Shown in pieces: positions 50,420 to 58,966 of a stretch of 64,000 nucleotides of DNA. This DNA comes from Candidatus Saccharimonadota bacterium (GTDB lineage: Bacteria > Patescibacteriota > Saccharimonadia > Saccharimonadales > Saccharimonadaceae), in assembly GCA_017405265.1 (NCBI GenBank), contig JAFRAS010000002.1, positions 1 through 64,000 on the forward strand, given 5' to 3'. Each line of letters opens with the position of its first letter. Position 1 is the stretch's first letter. Both the position numbers and the translations under genes were made by a program. The notes below the pieces were generated by a model that was not told the DNA's origin, did not search any database, and saw only the letters and a list, made by a program, of their open reading frames with translations.

Positions 50420-51802
50420 CTAATTACCATAAATCTTTTCCTTTATTTCTTCAATCTGGTCGCGCAACTTAAAATTCAATTTTATATCCGTATCAATTCT
50501 TTTTAACCCATTCATCACCGTCGTGTGGTCTTTTACGCCAACTTCCGGCGCAATTTTTGTCGTACTCATCTGCAATTCTTTCGACAAAATATACATCGCC
50601 ACTTGTCGCGCAGTTTTAATATTACTTACTCGGCTCTTCCCGCACATTTCTTTCACGCTAAGATCGTAATATTTCGCCACTTTCTCGACCACCTGCTTCG
50701 CGCTTACACTTTTACTTTTTCCGCCGCCAATCGCGCTACTATATCCCGCATTAATTAATTGTAGCGGCGTGACACCTTTAAGATCCGCCACCGCGAGCAC
50801 TCTTGAATATTCCGACTCGAGGTCCCGAATATTCGTCTTTACATTTTCCGCAATATATTCAATCGCCTCAAATTCAATATTCGCCCCCTCCCATTCCGCT
50901 TTCGCCTTCAAAATTGCGCACCTGTCCTCAAAATTCGGCATCTGAATATCGAAAGTCCCCGCCGACGACAACCTCGACGCCAGCCTCTCATCCACCGTCC
51001 GAATCTGGTTTGGCAACCTATCGCTCGTGATAATAATCTGCTTATTAAGTTGATATAAATCATTAAAAATGTGAAAAAATTCTTCCTGACTCTTCTCTTT
51101 CCCGACAATAAATTGAATATCATCAATAATCAGAAGGTCGAGTTTCCGAAATCTCTGCGAAAACTCCGCCCCCTTCTTATTTTGAATCGAATTTACAAAA
51201 CTCGAATAAAAATGGTCGATCGGGGTGTAGAGCACCTTCATCTTCGGGTTCCGCCTTAAAAGTTCATTCCCGATCGCCTCGACAAGATGTGTCTTTCCGA
51301 GCCCCGGCCCACCATAAAGGAAAAATGGATTATATCTTTTCCCCGGATTCTCAATCACCGCTTTTGCCACACTCACCGCGAGGTCATTATTCGACCCCAC
51401 CACAAAATTTTCCATCGTGTACCGGCTATTTAATCCACTCGGATTTTCCTTATTATCAAATCGCTCTTTTGCTACCTCGCTAATCTTTTTTACTACTCCC
51501 CGCGCATTCTCCTCTATATTTTCGCCCGTAATTTCTCGCGCTTTTTGTCTCACCTTCGTCGACCCCGCCGACACCACATAAGTAATATTCTTAACTTCAA
51601 TTTTATTTTTCTTCAGCGCCTCGCGAATCAACCCATCATATTTCTTTTCAAATTGTTTTTGCACAAAAATATTTTTCGTATTAATCACCACCTCGCCCCC
51701 ATTCGCCGTAATTAGTTCCGAATCCGCAAAATAGGTCGAAAAAGTCGGCGCCGAGACCTTAGTCTTAATTTCCTCCAATACATTTTTCCATAAATTATAC
51801 AT
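50420..51802 (-). CDS. dnaA: Chromosomal replication initiator DnaA
   Basis: This 460-residue AAA+ initiator melts the origin. It has an N-terminal helicase-interaction domain, RYTMENFVVGSNNDLAVSVA, Walker A (GGPGLGKTHLVEAI), Walker B (LLIIDDIQFI), and a C-terminal DNA-binding domain with SKELQMSTTKIAPEVGVKDH. The ATG at 51802 follows GAGGTAG. The -10 TATAAT (51824-51829) and -35 TTGTGG (51847-51852) are 17 bases apart, and the -35 overlaps a DnaA box, suggesting autoregulation. Confidence 0.97.
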   Translation of the reverse strand: MYNLWKNVLEEIKTKVSAPTFSTYFADSELITANGGEVVINTKNIFVQKQFEKKYDGLIREALKKNKIEVKNITYVVSAGSTKVRQKAREITGENIEENARGVVKKISEVAKERFDNKENPSGLNSRYTMENFVVGSNNDLAVSVAKAVIENPGKRYNPFFLYGGPGLGKTHLVEAIGNELLRRNPKMKVLYTPIDHFYSSFVNSIQNKKGAEFSQRFRKLDLLIIDDIQFIVGKEKSQEEFFHIFNDLYQLNKQIIITSDRLPNQIRTVDERLASRLSSAGTFDIQMPNFEDRCAILKAKAEWEGANIEFEAIEYIAENVKTNIRDLESEYSRVLAVADLKGVTPLQLINAGYSSAIGGGKSKSVSAKQVVEKVAKYYDLSVKEMCGKSRVSNIKTARQVAMYILSKELQMSTTKIAPEVGVKDHTTVMNGLKRIDTDIKLNFKLRDQIEEIKEKIYGN

Positions 51803-52021
51803 AACTACCTCAAAACTTCTCTTATTATAACCCACTCCCCACTTTTCCACAAGCACCCACCTCCACATTTTTTATATGTCATAATATATACATTTTTGAA
51901 ATCTGGCGACTTTTCCACAACTCGTCGCTCTAATCTTATTAATCTGTGGAAATCCTCTTGAAATTTGTGGAAAAATGCGTTATACTAAACAAAGATTTTT
52001 AATTTTTTTCAAGGATATATT
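51803..52021. other. Candidate oriC between dnaA and rpmH
   Basis: Four close DnaA boxes lie here: TTTTCCACA at 51843-51851 and 51911-51919 on the + strand, and TGTGGAAAT (51945-51953) and TGTGGAAAA (51966-51974) in reverse. A very AT-rich stretch (about 51868-51900) between the first two could be the unwinding element. The region also holds the divergent dnaA and rpmH promoters. Location and box arrangement match bacterial origins, but the strand composition does not change sign here. Confidence 0.6.
51958..51986 (+). promoter_or_regulatory. rpmH promoter with internal DnaA box
   Basis: TTGAAA (51958-51963), 17 bases, and TATACT (51981-51986). The reverse DnaA box 51966-51974 lies in the spacer. 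Confidence 0.75.
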
Positions 52022-52162
52022 ATGACTACAAAACGCACCTACCAACCTCACAAGCGTCAGCGCAAAGTTGAGCATGGTTTCATGAAGCGTAATTCCACTT
52101 CCTCTGGTCGCGAAGTTTTGAAGCGCCGCCGCGCCAAGGGTCGCGCGAGACTTACCGCCTAA
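52022..52162 (+). CDS. rpmH: 50S ribosomal protein L34
   Basis: This 46-residue, highly basic protein reads [20 protein letters not shown] at its start and continues with [25 protein letters not shown], the bL34 signature. AAGGA lies before the ATG. Its stop overlaps the rnpA start (TAATG), the usual rpmH-rnpA coupling. Confidence 0.96.
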   Translation: MTTKRTYQPHKRQRKVEHGFMKRNSTSSGREVLKRRRAKGRARLTA

Positions 52163-52500
52163 TGCTCTCGAAAAAATATCGTTTTCACTCTCGTGGTGGC
52201 GTAAATTACACCTATAAAAAGGGTCGCCCAGTTTTTTCATCCAAAGAACTCACCATTATATATAACGAAAATCCGAAAAAATTCCTCCGCTTCGCCGTTG
52301 TTGTCCCGAAAAAAGTCCAAAAGTTAGCCGTAAACCGCAATAAAATTCGCCGCCGCCTCTATGAAGCCATCCGTCTCGAAATCAAAGAAAATCCTTTTTT
52401 CCCGAAGTCGGGCGACTTTATTTTTCTTATCCGCTCCGACAGTCTCATGAAAACCGATTTTTCCTACCTCCGCGCCCTCGTCTCCTCTATGATAAAATAA
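52162..52500 (+). CDS. rnpA: Ribonuclease P protein component
   Basis: This 112-residue basic protein is the RNase P cofactor for tRNA 5' processing. It has the N-terminal RFHSRGGVNYTYKKG, the FAVVVPKKVQKLAVNRNKIR RNR-type signature and an FIFLIRSDS strand. The ATG overlaps the rpmH stop (TAATG). Confidence 0.94.
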   Translation: MLSKKYRFHSRGGVNYTYKKGRPVFSSKELTIIYNENPKKFLRFAVVVPKKVQKLAVNRNKIRRRLYEAIRLEIKENPFFPKSGDFIFLIRSDSLMKTDFSYLRALVSSMIK

Positions 52501-52541
52501 CTCTTCGTGCTATAATATATATTATATAAGGAGTTTTTATT

Positions 52542-53057
52542 ATGGGAAAAGAAAAAGATTTAATCGAGCGTAGCCTTGTTATTTGCAAGCCCGACGCCGT
52601 CCAGCGCGGTATCGTCGGTGAAATTCTCCAGCGTTTCGAACGTGTCGGTCTGAAAATCGTCGGTATGAAAATGGTTATGCCGAGCGAAGATATCTACCGC
52701 GCCCACTACGAAGACATCGGCAAAATGATTACTCGCCGCGGCGAATCCGCCTATCACTACAATGTTACTTATATGATGTCTGGCCCCGTCATCGCCATTG
52801 TTTTTGAAGGTGTCGAAGCGGTGCCCCTCATTCGCAAAATCGTCGGCCCGACCGAACCAAAATCCGCCGAAATGGGCACCATCCGTGGCGACTTCTCCCA
52901 TATGTCCTTCGGTTATTCCGACGCGAAGGGAATTGGTGTTCCGAATCTCGTCCATGCCTCCGGCTCCGTCGATGAAGCGAAGAAAGAAATCGCCCTCTGG
53001 TTCAAAGAAGACGAACTCTACGATTATTCCGACCTAAACGAAAAATACACTCGCTAA
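52542..53057 (+). CDS. ndk: Nucleoside diphosphate kinase
   Basis: This 171-residue kinase equalises NTP pools through a phospho-His intermediate. It has ERSLVICKPDAVQRGIVGEI, GTIRGDFS and the active-site NLVHASGSVDEAKKEI with its His. It is longer than the usual 135-150 residues because of an insert around ITRRGESAYHYNVTYMM and a C-terminal extension. AAGGAG precedes the ATG and a TGCTATAAT promoter precedes that. Confidence 0.94.
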   Translation: MGKEKDLIERSLVICKPDAVQRGIVGEILQRFERVGLKIVGMKMVMPSEDIYRAHYEDIGKMITRRGESAYHYNVTYMMSGPVIAIVFEGVEAVPLIRKIVGPTEPKSAEMGTIRGDFSHMSFGYSDAKGIGVPNLVHASGSVDEAKKEIALWFKEDELYDYSDLNEKYTR

Positions 53058-53986
53058 TGAATCTCCCCGACTTAATCGAAGAATTTATTGAGCATCTCGA
53101 AGTTGAGTCCGGCCGCTCCCAGCGCACCGCTGAAAACTATCGTCACTACCTCGATAAATTCTACGATTTAACCGCGGACCTCGTCTCCGACGAATATCAC
53201 CCCAGCGAAATTACTCCGGAACTTCTCCGAAAATACCGCCTCCGCCTGAATCGCGAAAAATCCCCCGACGGCTCTGGTTTAAAAACTCTAACTCAGTCCT
53301 ATTATTTAATTGCTTTGCGTGGTTTTTTGAAATATTTGAGTAAGCGGGGAATTAAAAGCCTCGACCCGTCCCTGGTTGAGCTACCTCACGCTGCGCGAAA
53401 ACAAGTTACTTTCCTCCATTACGACGAAGTAGAAGATCTAATGAACGCCATCCCGGACGACACCGAATCTGGCCTCCGCGACCGCGCTATCGTCGAATTG
53501 CTTTTTTCTGGCGGCCTCCGCGTCTCCGAACTTGTGAACTTAAACCGCGGCGATATCAACCTCGACCGCCGCGAATTTATGGTCCGTGGAAAGGGAAGTA
53601 AGGACCGCCCAATTTTCATCTCTACCGCCGCCGCCGACCGCGTTCGCGAATATCTCGCCGTTCGTCACGACGACCTCCCTGCTCTCTTTTTGAATAATTC
53701 GAAGCACATGAACGACCTCGACACTTCCGGAAACTACCGTCGTTTAACTGCCCGCTCTATTCAGCGCATCATCGACAAATACTCTCGCGCCGCCGGCATC
53801 GTAAAACACGTTACTCCTCACACTCTCCGTCACTCTTTCGCGACTGACCTTCTCATGAACGGCGCCGACATCCGCTCCGTCCAGGCCCTCTTGGGACATT
53901 CCGATATTTCTACCACTCAGATTTACACCCACGTCACCGACCCCCACTTAAAAGAGGTCCACGAAAAATTCCAATCCGAGTCCTAA
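53057..53986 (+). CDS. xerD: XerC/XerD-type tyrosine recombinase
   Basis: This 309-residue recombinase probably resolves chromosome dimers at dif. The N-terminal SAM-like domain precedes the catalytic domain, which has all active-site residues: Arg in GGLRVSEL, Lys in GKGSKDR, HxxR in HTLRHSFAT, His in LLGHSDIS and the nucleophile in TQIYTHV. The start overlaps the ndk stop (TAATG). A T4SS or phage integrase role is possible but less likely. Confidence 0.93.
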   Translation: MNLPDLIEEFIEHLEVESGRSQRTAENYRHYLDKFYDLTADLVSDEYHPSEITPELLRKYRLRLNREKSPDGSGLKTLTQSYYLIALRGFLKYLSKRGIKSLDPSLVELPHAARKQVTFLHYDEVEDLMNAIPDDTESGLRDRAIVELLFSGGLRVSELVNLNRGDINLDRREFMVRGKGSKDRPIFISTAAADRVREYLAVRHDDLPALFLNNSKHMNDLDTSGNYRRLTARSIQRIIDKYSRAAGIVKHVTPHTLRHSFATDLLMNGADIRSVQALLGHSDISTTQIYTHVTDPHLKEVHEKFQSES

Positions 53987-54306
53987 ATATTAATATCTAA
54001 TATTTTTGCCGCCTCGTCCAAAATCTTTCGTTCCTCGGTTGTTGCGAGACTATATTTTTTTCGATACCACTCCGTAATTTCCGCCGGTATTCTCTCGGCG
54101 AGCTCCACTCCCCTCGCCTCGCCTGCGCGTTTTTTTAAGTATCCTTTTTGAATCAAATTATCCACATGCTCTGCCACCGCCGACACCGATGAAATCCCAA
54201 TCCCAACCATAATTTCACGATACGACGGCGAAATCCCGTTTTCTCTGATGTATTCCCGAATATAATCCAGTACTAAGTTCTGTTTTTTCGTTAAATCATA
54301 ATTCAT
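53983..54306 (-). CDS. LexA-type winged-helix DNA-binding protein without protease domain
   Basis: This 107-residue protein matches only the N-terminal LexA DNA-binding domain: LTKKQNLVLDYIREYIRENG, SPSYREIMVGIGISSVSAVA, HVDNLIQKGYLKK. The LexA self-cleavage domain, with its Ala-Gly site and Ser-Lys dyad, is absent; only 35 helical residues follow. It could repress without RecA-triggered cleavage or act as a decoy. The start lies 18 bases from the divergent LCP gene, with overlapping -10 boxes. Confidence 0.85.
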   Translation of the reverse strand: MNYDLTKKQNLVLDYIREYIRENGISPSYREIMVGIGISSVSAVAEHVDNLIQKGYLKKRAGEARGVELAERIPAEITEWYRKKYSLATTEERKILDEAAKILDINI

Positions 54307-54324
54307 ATGCTATAATAATACCAC
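54307..54324. promoter_or_regulatory. 18-bp bidirectional leaderless promoter
   Basis: Between the two divergent ATGs, TATAAT on + (54311-54316) and TATTAT on - (54315-54320) each lie exactly eight bases from their own start codon and overlap by two bases. Confidence 0.75.
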
Positions 54325-55971
54325 ATGACACAAACGAAATCCATCGACGGCCTCAAGGTCCGCGCGCCTAAACCCTCGCATTCTAATGAAGTTATTTTTA
54401 ATTCCAGAAGCTCCAAACCCGCCCCAAAAAAAGTCGTCATAAAAGAAGAACCAATCAAAGACACCACCCCCGCCACCCTCCCCCCCGAACTTCTCGACGC
54501 CTTCGACGACACCGAAGAAGAAAATAATTCCCTCCCAGATGAGTTACTCAATGCTTTTGATGATAATAAGGAAGAAAAAGAAGAGAAAAAAGAAAAATCT
54601 TCTCCCGAACCCAAACCTAAGAAGAAGAAATCCAAAGTGAAAAAAATAATTCTTTCTGTTGTCGTTGTTTTAATCCTCGCCGTCATCGGCGCCGGCACTT
54701 ATTTCGTCGTCTGGGGCAACGACCTGATCCAAAAACTCACCGGCGGCAACTCCACCATCTGGGACGCCATCGCGACCCTGACTTCCGACGATTACGTTGA
54801 GCTAAAAACCGACAACAACGGCCGCGTCAATATCCTCGTCATCGGCACTTCCGGTTTCGATATGTCCGGCGACAACGGCGGCGGCATCCACGACGGCGCC
54901 GACCTGACCGACACTATTATGGTCGTCTCCGTTAACCCGAAAACCGGCGACATTGCCATGCTTTCCGTCCCACGCGACTTGAAATCTTTGAAGCCCTGCA
55001 CCGGCACCGGCAAAATCAACGAGACTTATTGGTGTAATATAACTTACGGCGCCAGCGAAGCCGACGCGAACCGCGCTCTCGAGTCCGAACTCACCTCAAT
55101 GCTCGGAATCAGTTTCCAATATTTCGCCCACGTCAACTGGGGTTCGGTCGTGACCGTTGTCGAAACTCTCGGTGGCATCACTGTTACCCTCGACGACGAC
55201 GTCAATGACACTCGCGAAGGCAACGAAATCACCATCGAAGCCGGTGTCCCAACCACCCTGAACGGCATCGAAGCTCTCCGTCTCGCTCGCGCCCGCTATG
55301 GCGTCGTTGATGGCGATTTCTCTCGTACCGAACACCAACAAAAAATCCTCATGGCCATAAAAGACAAAATCGCCTCCTCAGATCTCTCCATCACCGACCT
55401 CTTGAATCTTGCCTCCGCCCTCGGCGACAATCTCCGTACCGACGTTTCGATTGAAGAAATGAAATCCGCCGCCCACCTTCTCTTGGACTCCGGCTTCGAC
55501 CTTGCCACCGCCCGCCAAATCCCCCTGACCGTCCACGATTATCTCCGCTACGCCCCCTGCAACAACGGCGCCTCCTGTATCGCTCCCCGCGCCGGCGACA
55601 ACAACTACTTCGCCATCCGCTCTTATGTTAAAGATGAGCTCTTGACCGACCCCTTGAAGCGCGAAAACGCCAAGATTCTCGCCCTGAACGCCACCGGCAA
55701 AGACGGCATCGCCGCCACCGTCCGCTCGAAGATAGAGGGGAATACCGGCCTCGAAATCGCCGACGTCGGAAACGCCCCCGAGGCCGACTACCCCGCCGCC
55801 TACACTATTTATAACCTCACAGGCCGCACTCCCCTCTCCCTCCAAACTCTCCAAAAACTCTTCAAAAACCACATTGTCTTAGGCTCCGAATCTCTCCCCG
55901 AAGGCGTCTCCAATAATTACGATATAGTCATCGTCGTCACCTCCGCCGCCCTCCCCGCCTCCTCTCTATAA
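54325..55971 (+). CDS. LytR-CpsA-Psr family wall-polymer ligase
   Basis: This 548-residue protein has a charged cytoplasmic tail with DAFDDTEEE/NAFDDNKEE repeats, one membrane helix (about residues 108-130) and an extracytoplasmic LCP domain (TDTIMVVSVNPKTGDIAMLS, VPRDL, LRLARARY, DGDFSRTEHQQKIL). A LytR_C-like domain forms the C-terminus. LCP enzymes attach secondary polymers such as teichoic or capsular glycans to peptidoglycan. The TATAAT at 54311-54316 predicts a leaderless mRNA. Confidence 0.92.
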   Translation: MTQTKSIDGLKVRAPKPSHSNEVIFNSRSSKPAPKKVVIKEEPIKDTTPATLPPELLDAFDDTEEENNSLPDELLNAFDDNKEEKEEKKEKSSPEPKPKKKKSKVKKIILSVVVVLILAVIGAGTYFVVWGNDLIQKLTGGNSTIWDAIATLTSDDYVELKTDNNGRVNILVIGTSGFDMSGDNGGGIHDGADLTDTIMVVSVNPKTGDIAMLSVPRDLKSLKPCTGTGKINETYWCNITYGASEADANRALESELTSMLGISFQYFAHVNWGSVVTVVETLGGITVTLDDDVNDTREGNEITIEAGVPTTLNGIEALRLARARYGVVDGDFSRTEHQQKILMAIKDKIASSDLSITDLLNLASALGDNLRTDVSIEEMKSAAHLLLDSGFDLATARQIPLTVHDYLRYAPCNNGASCIAPRAGDNNYFAIRSYVKDELLTDPLKRENAKILALNATGKDGIAATVRSKIEGNTGLEIADVGNAPEADYPAAYTIYNLTGRTPLSLQTLQKLFKNHIVLGSESLPEGVSNNYDIVIVVTSAALPASSL

Positions 55972-56058
55972 GCATAAGCCTCTTGACTTTTTTCGAAATC
56001 TTTGATATAATAGAATTATATATTTGAAAAAATCAAACAACAGATATATAATAAAAAT

Positions 56059-56628
56059 ATGAAACAAAAAACTGCGAAGAATACCCTGTTAATACAGCGC
56101 CACCCGATTATTATTCTTGTTTCGGTGCTTGCCGTCACTTTTGCCGTTATCTTAATTTTCCGCCTCGTTGCCCGCCCCAAGACCGTCCAAAACCCCGACT
56201 CGTCCATCGTCGAAGGGACCGACAAAAAAGAGCAAGAAAAGCCAACCGAAACCACCGAAAAATCCGAAGAAACCGATAATTCCGCTAACCCCCCCGATGA
56301 AACCTCCGATTTCGATTCCCCGAAACCAACCTATTCCGACGTTGCCTCTTCTCTTTCCGCCTCAATTACTTTCGCCGACGTTTTGGACGGCGAACTAAAA
56401 GTCTATTCCTCAATTTCTGTCCTGACCTCCGGCACCTGTCGCCTCACCTTGAGCGCGCCCAATTTCTCCGCCACCTACGATTCCGAAATCATCGCCAACC
56501 CCTCCTCCTCCGCCTGTGCCACCTTCAGCCTCCCCGCCGCCTCCCTCCCCTCCCCCCTCACTCTCACCCTCGACATCACAACCACCACCGGCGAAACCAC
56601 CACTATAACCAAGGAGATAGAATTATGA
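56059..56628 (+). CDS. Membrane-anchored protein of unknown function
   Basis: This 189-residue protein has one membrane helix (IIILVSVLAVTFAVILIFRL, about residues 17-37), a Glu/Lys/Thr-rich linker (about 45-85) and a Ser/Thr-rich beta-type C-terminal domain with two Cys. It is served by two promoters: TTGACT, 17 bases, TATAAT (56006-56011), and a TATAAT (56047-56052) six bases from the ATG. Its stop overlaps the dockerin-protein start (ATGA), so it is the first gene of that operon. Confidence 0.68.
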   Translation: MKQKTAKNTLLIQRHPIIILVSVLAVTFAVILIFRLVARPKTVQNPDSSIVEGTDKKEQEKPTETTEKSEETDNSANPPDETSDFDSPKPTYSDVASSLSASITFADVLDGELKVYSSISVLTSGTCRLTLSAPNFSATYDSEIIANPSSSACATFSLPAASLPSPLTLTLDITTTTGETTTITKEIEL

Positions 56629-57821
56629 TAAAACAAGAAAAAAGCGAAGAGAGAGTTCTTTTGCGACGACGCATGTCCCGGAAAGTCCTTTCTTTTTGTC
56701 TTGTTATAGTAGCTTCATTATTTTCTCACCCCTCCTTTGCCTACCTCGACGGTTTCTCCGCTGGCAACATCATGAATGACTACACAATGTCGAACTCCAG
56801 CACGATGACCGAAGCCGAGGTTGATGCCTTCCTCCACGCCCACAACCCATGTAACGACACCGATCTCGAAAAGCCCCAGCGCTACGCCCGTACTCGCAAC
56901 TTGAGTTACCACATCGAAGACGGTCACTTCGTCTGCCTCGCTGACGAAAAATTCTCTGGCGTCTCCCTGGACGGCGTCACGACTTTCGAAAACGCCTCCG
57001 CTGCCCACGTCATCCACTTCACCGCCGTTGACTATGACATCAACCCCCAGGTCCTCCTCGTCCTCCTCGAAAAGGAACAGGGTTTAATCTCCGACACCTG
57101 GCCCGACGCCGGCCAATACCAAATCGCCACTGGTTATGGTTGTCCAGATACCGCCGCCTGTGACACTCGCTATTACGGCTTCATCAACCAAGTCCAGCGC
57201 GCCGCCGAACTTTTCCACAGTGTTCTCCTCGGCTACTGGTCGAACTACCCTGTCGGCAACAATTTCATCCGCTATGACGTCGAAGAAGACTGCGGCGGCT
57301 CCGTCGTCTTTATTGAAAACCGCGCCACCTCCGCCCTTTACCGCTACACTCCTTACCAACCCAACGCCGCCTCTCTTGCCGCCGGCTACGGCGCCGGCGA
57401 CGCCTGCTCCTCCCACGGAAACCGCAATTTTTACAACCTCTTCACCGACTGGTTCGGCTCGACTCAAACCACCCCGAACGACACCCCAGTGACCCCCGAA
57501 CCTGAACAACCTACCGCCCCCGAAGTCCCCGAAACACCGGAAGACCCGGCCCCCGAGGATCCCGTCCCCGCCGATAATCCCGAGCCTGAAACCCCCGAAG
57601 AACCCGCCACCCCTGTCGTAGTCAAAGGTGATTTGAACGGTGACGGCGACATCAACATCTCCGACGTCGCGAAACTCTTCGCTGTCGTCCAAGGCACCAT
57701 CAAGCTTTCCCCCGACTCCCCCTACTTCATCGCCGCCGATTTTCAGGGCACCGGCACCCTCACCATCGCCAACGTCGCGAAACTCTTCGCCTTCGTCCAA
57801 GGCAACATAACCGAATTATAA
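56625..57821 (+). CDS. Secreted protein with lytic-enzyme-like domain and C-terminal dockerin
   Basis: This 398-residue protein has a signal peptide (about residues 1-38, ending HPSFA). Residues about 40-285 contain DYDINPQVLLVLLEKEQGLI and ATGYGCPD, recalling lysozyme-like domains of actinobacterial wall proteins. A Pro/Glu linker (about 290-332) leads to residues 335-398, a type I dockerin: the first Ca-binding loop DLNGDGDINISD is canonical, the second (DFQGTGTLTIAN) degenerate, and both are followed by VAKLFA-VVQG/FVQG helices. AAGGAGA precedes the ATG. The next gene encodes a cohesin-like partner. Confidence 0.83.
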   Translation: MIKQEKSEERVLLRRRMSRKVLSFCLVIVASLFSHPSFAYLDGFSAGNIMNDYTMSNSSTMTEAEVDAFLHAHNPCNDTDLEKPQRYARTRNLSYHIEDGHFVCLADEKFSGVSLDGVTTFENASAAHVIHFTAVDYDINPQVLLVLLEKEQGLISDTWPDAGQYQIATGYGCPDTAACDTRYYGFINQVQRAAELFHSVLLGYWSNYPVGNNFIRYDVEEDCGGSVVFIENRATSALYRYTPYQPNAASLAAGYGAGDACSSHGNRNFYNLFTDWFGSTQTTPNDTPVTPEPEQPTAPEVPETPEDPAPEDPVPADNPEPETPEEPATPVVVKGDLNGDGDINISDVAKLFAVVQGTIKLSPDSPYFIAADFQGTGTLTIANVAKLFAFVQGNITEL

Positions 57822-57829
57822 GGAGAAAG

Positions 57830-58678
57830 ATGAATAATAAATTCTATAAAATATTAATAAGCACATTATTCGCGTTTTTCGCCACTCCCGCCTTCGCCGA
57901 TTCCGCCACCATTTCCTGTGCGAACACCACCCTCTCCCCGAATTCCTCGACTAACTGTTACGTTTATGTTAACTCTAACGGTGCCACCGGCTACGGCCCC
58001 GCCACTATCTCGACCTCGGGCAATCTCTCGATCTCTAATCTCATGATTAACAGTGGTGTTTGGCAGGGAAGCGCCGGCGGCAACTCAATTACCGTTTATT
58101 CCGCCTCCCCGATTGCCGGCTCTCCTCTCGTCGCCTCCTTCACTTTGCACTCCGGCTTTCCCTCCTCAACTTCCTCCGAATCCGTCTCGATTTCCCCAGC
58201 CAACTTGAGCGATTCGAACTATAACACCGTCGGCGCCTCCGGCTCCTCCCTCGGCATCACTATTGACGTTCCCGTCCCCGACCCCCAGCCCGACCCTCAG
58301 CCCGAGCCACAACCTCAACCGCAACCTCAGCCACAACCCTCCCAACCCTCAACCCAAGAAACTCCAAAACCGACTATAGCCGCCTCCACCGAAGATAAAA
58401 AAGAAGAGAAAACCGAAAATCCCGACGAAACCGCCGAACCTACTGAAACCGACCTGACAACCACCGACCCAACCGAAATCGTCAGCACCGATTCGGACGT
58501 AGAAGTTCGAACTATCACTACCACGACCCCGAAAGGCGTCAAAGACTCAAAAAAGAGCGACGGCTCTCTCGCTCTCGACCTCGCTCTTGTCGCTGGCGCC
58601 GTTCTCGTCTCCGTAGCGCTCCTGCTTATTTCCGCTTCACGCGCACGTAAATCCGCGGACTCCCCCCTTGAACCTTAA
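57830..58678 (+). CDS. Cohesin-like surface protein with C-terminal membrane anchor
   Basis: This 282-residue protein has a signal peptide (about residues 1-23, ending PAFAD). Residues about 24-148 form a beta-sandwich resembling cohesins (TLSPNSSTNCYVYVNSNGAT, SPLVASFTLHSG, LGITIDV); the assignment rests on pattern and context. A Pro/Gln linker and a Thr/Glu-rich stretch follow, then a membrane helix (LALDLALVAGAVLVSVALLL) with a basic tail. AGGAG precedes the ATG. It could hold the dockerin-bearing protein on the cell surface. Confidence 0.68.
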   Translation: MNNKFYKILISTLFAFFATPAFADSATISCANTTLSPNSSTNCYVYVNSNGATGYGPATISTSGNLSISNLMINSGVWQGSAGGNSITVYSASPIAGSPLVASFTLHSGFPSSTSSESVSISPANLSDSNYNTVGASGSSLGITIDVPVPDPQPDPQPEPQPQPQPQPQPSQPSTQETPKPTIAASTEDKKEEKTENPDETAEPTETDLTTTDPTEIVSTDSDVEVRTITTTTPKGVKDSKKSDGSLALDLALVAGAVLVSVALLLISASRARKSADSPLEP

Positions 58679-58966
58679 TTTTCTGCCGTTTTCGCTCGTG
58701 TTCCGAAATTGACAAAATCACTTCTTGAATATTATATCCAAACCTCATTTTATACTTTCTCCCACCAAATTACCACCATTTTATCATTTTTCTAAAAAAA
58801 GTCAATCTCGTTAAAATCTATAAAAATCCAAAAACCGCTCGCTACTTTTCCACCCCTGTTTTATTCCGCTTGTGGAAAACTCCATAAAACCGTTCTTGAC
58901 ATAACCATAATACTGTGTAAAAATAGAGGATATAAGGTCATTAAAATAAAAAGGTAATATTATAAG
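58679..58966 (+). promoter_or_regulatory. Upstream region of the surface-protein gene
   Basis: This gene-free stretch of 288 bases contains a -35 TTGACA (about 58896-58901), 17 bases from AAAAAT, leaving a leader of about 45 bases. Opposed DnaA-box-like motifs, TTTTCCACC and TTGTGGAAAA (about 58849-58877), form an inverted pair. No terminator for the preceding operon is obvious. Confidence 0.5.

Noticed and set aside
53057-53986. Phage or island integrase
   Set aside because: Length, motifs and coupling to ndk next to dnaA-rpmH fit a housekeeping Xer recombinase; no attachment sites flank it.
56625-58678. A cellulosome for plant fibre
   Set aside because: Only one dockerin and one cohesin-like domain occur, with no glycoside hydrolase or carbohydrate-binding module for cellulose; a display function is more plausible.
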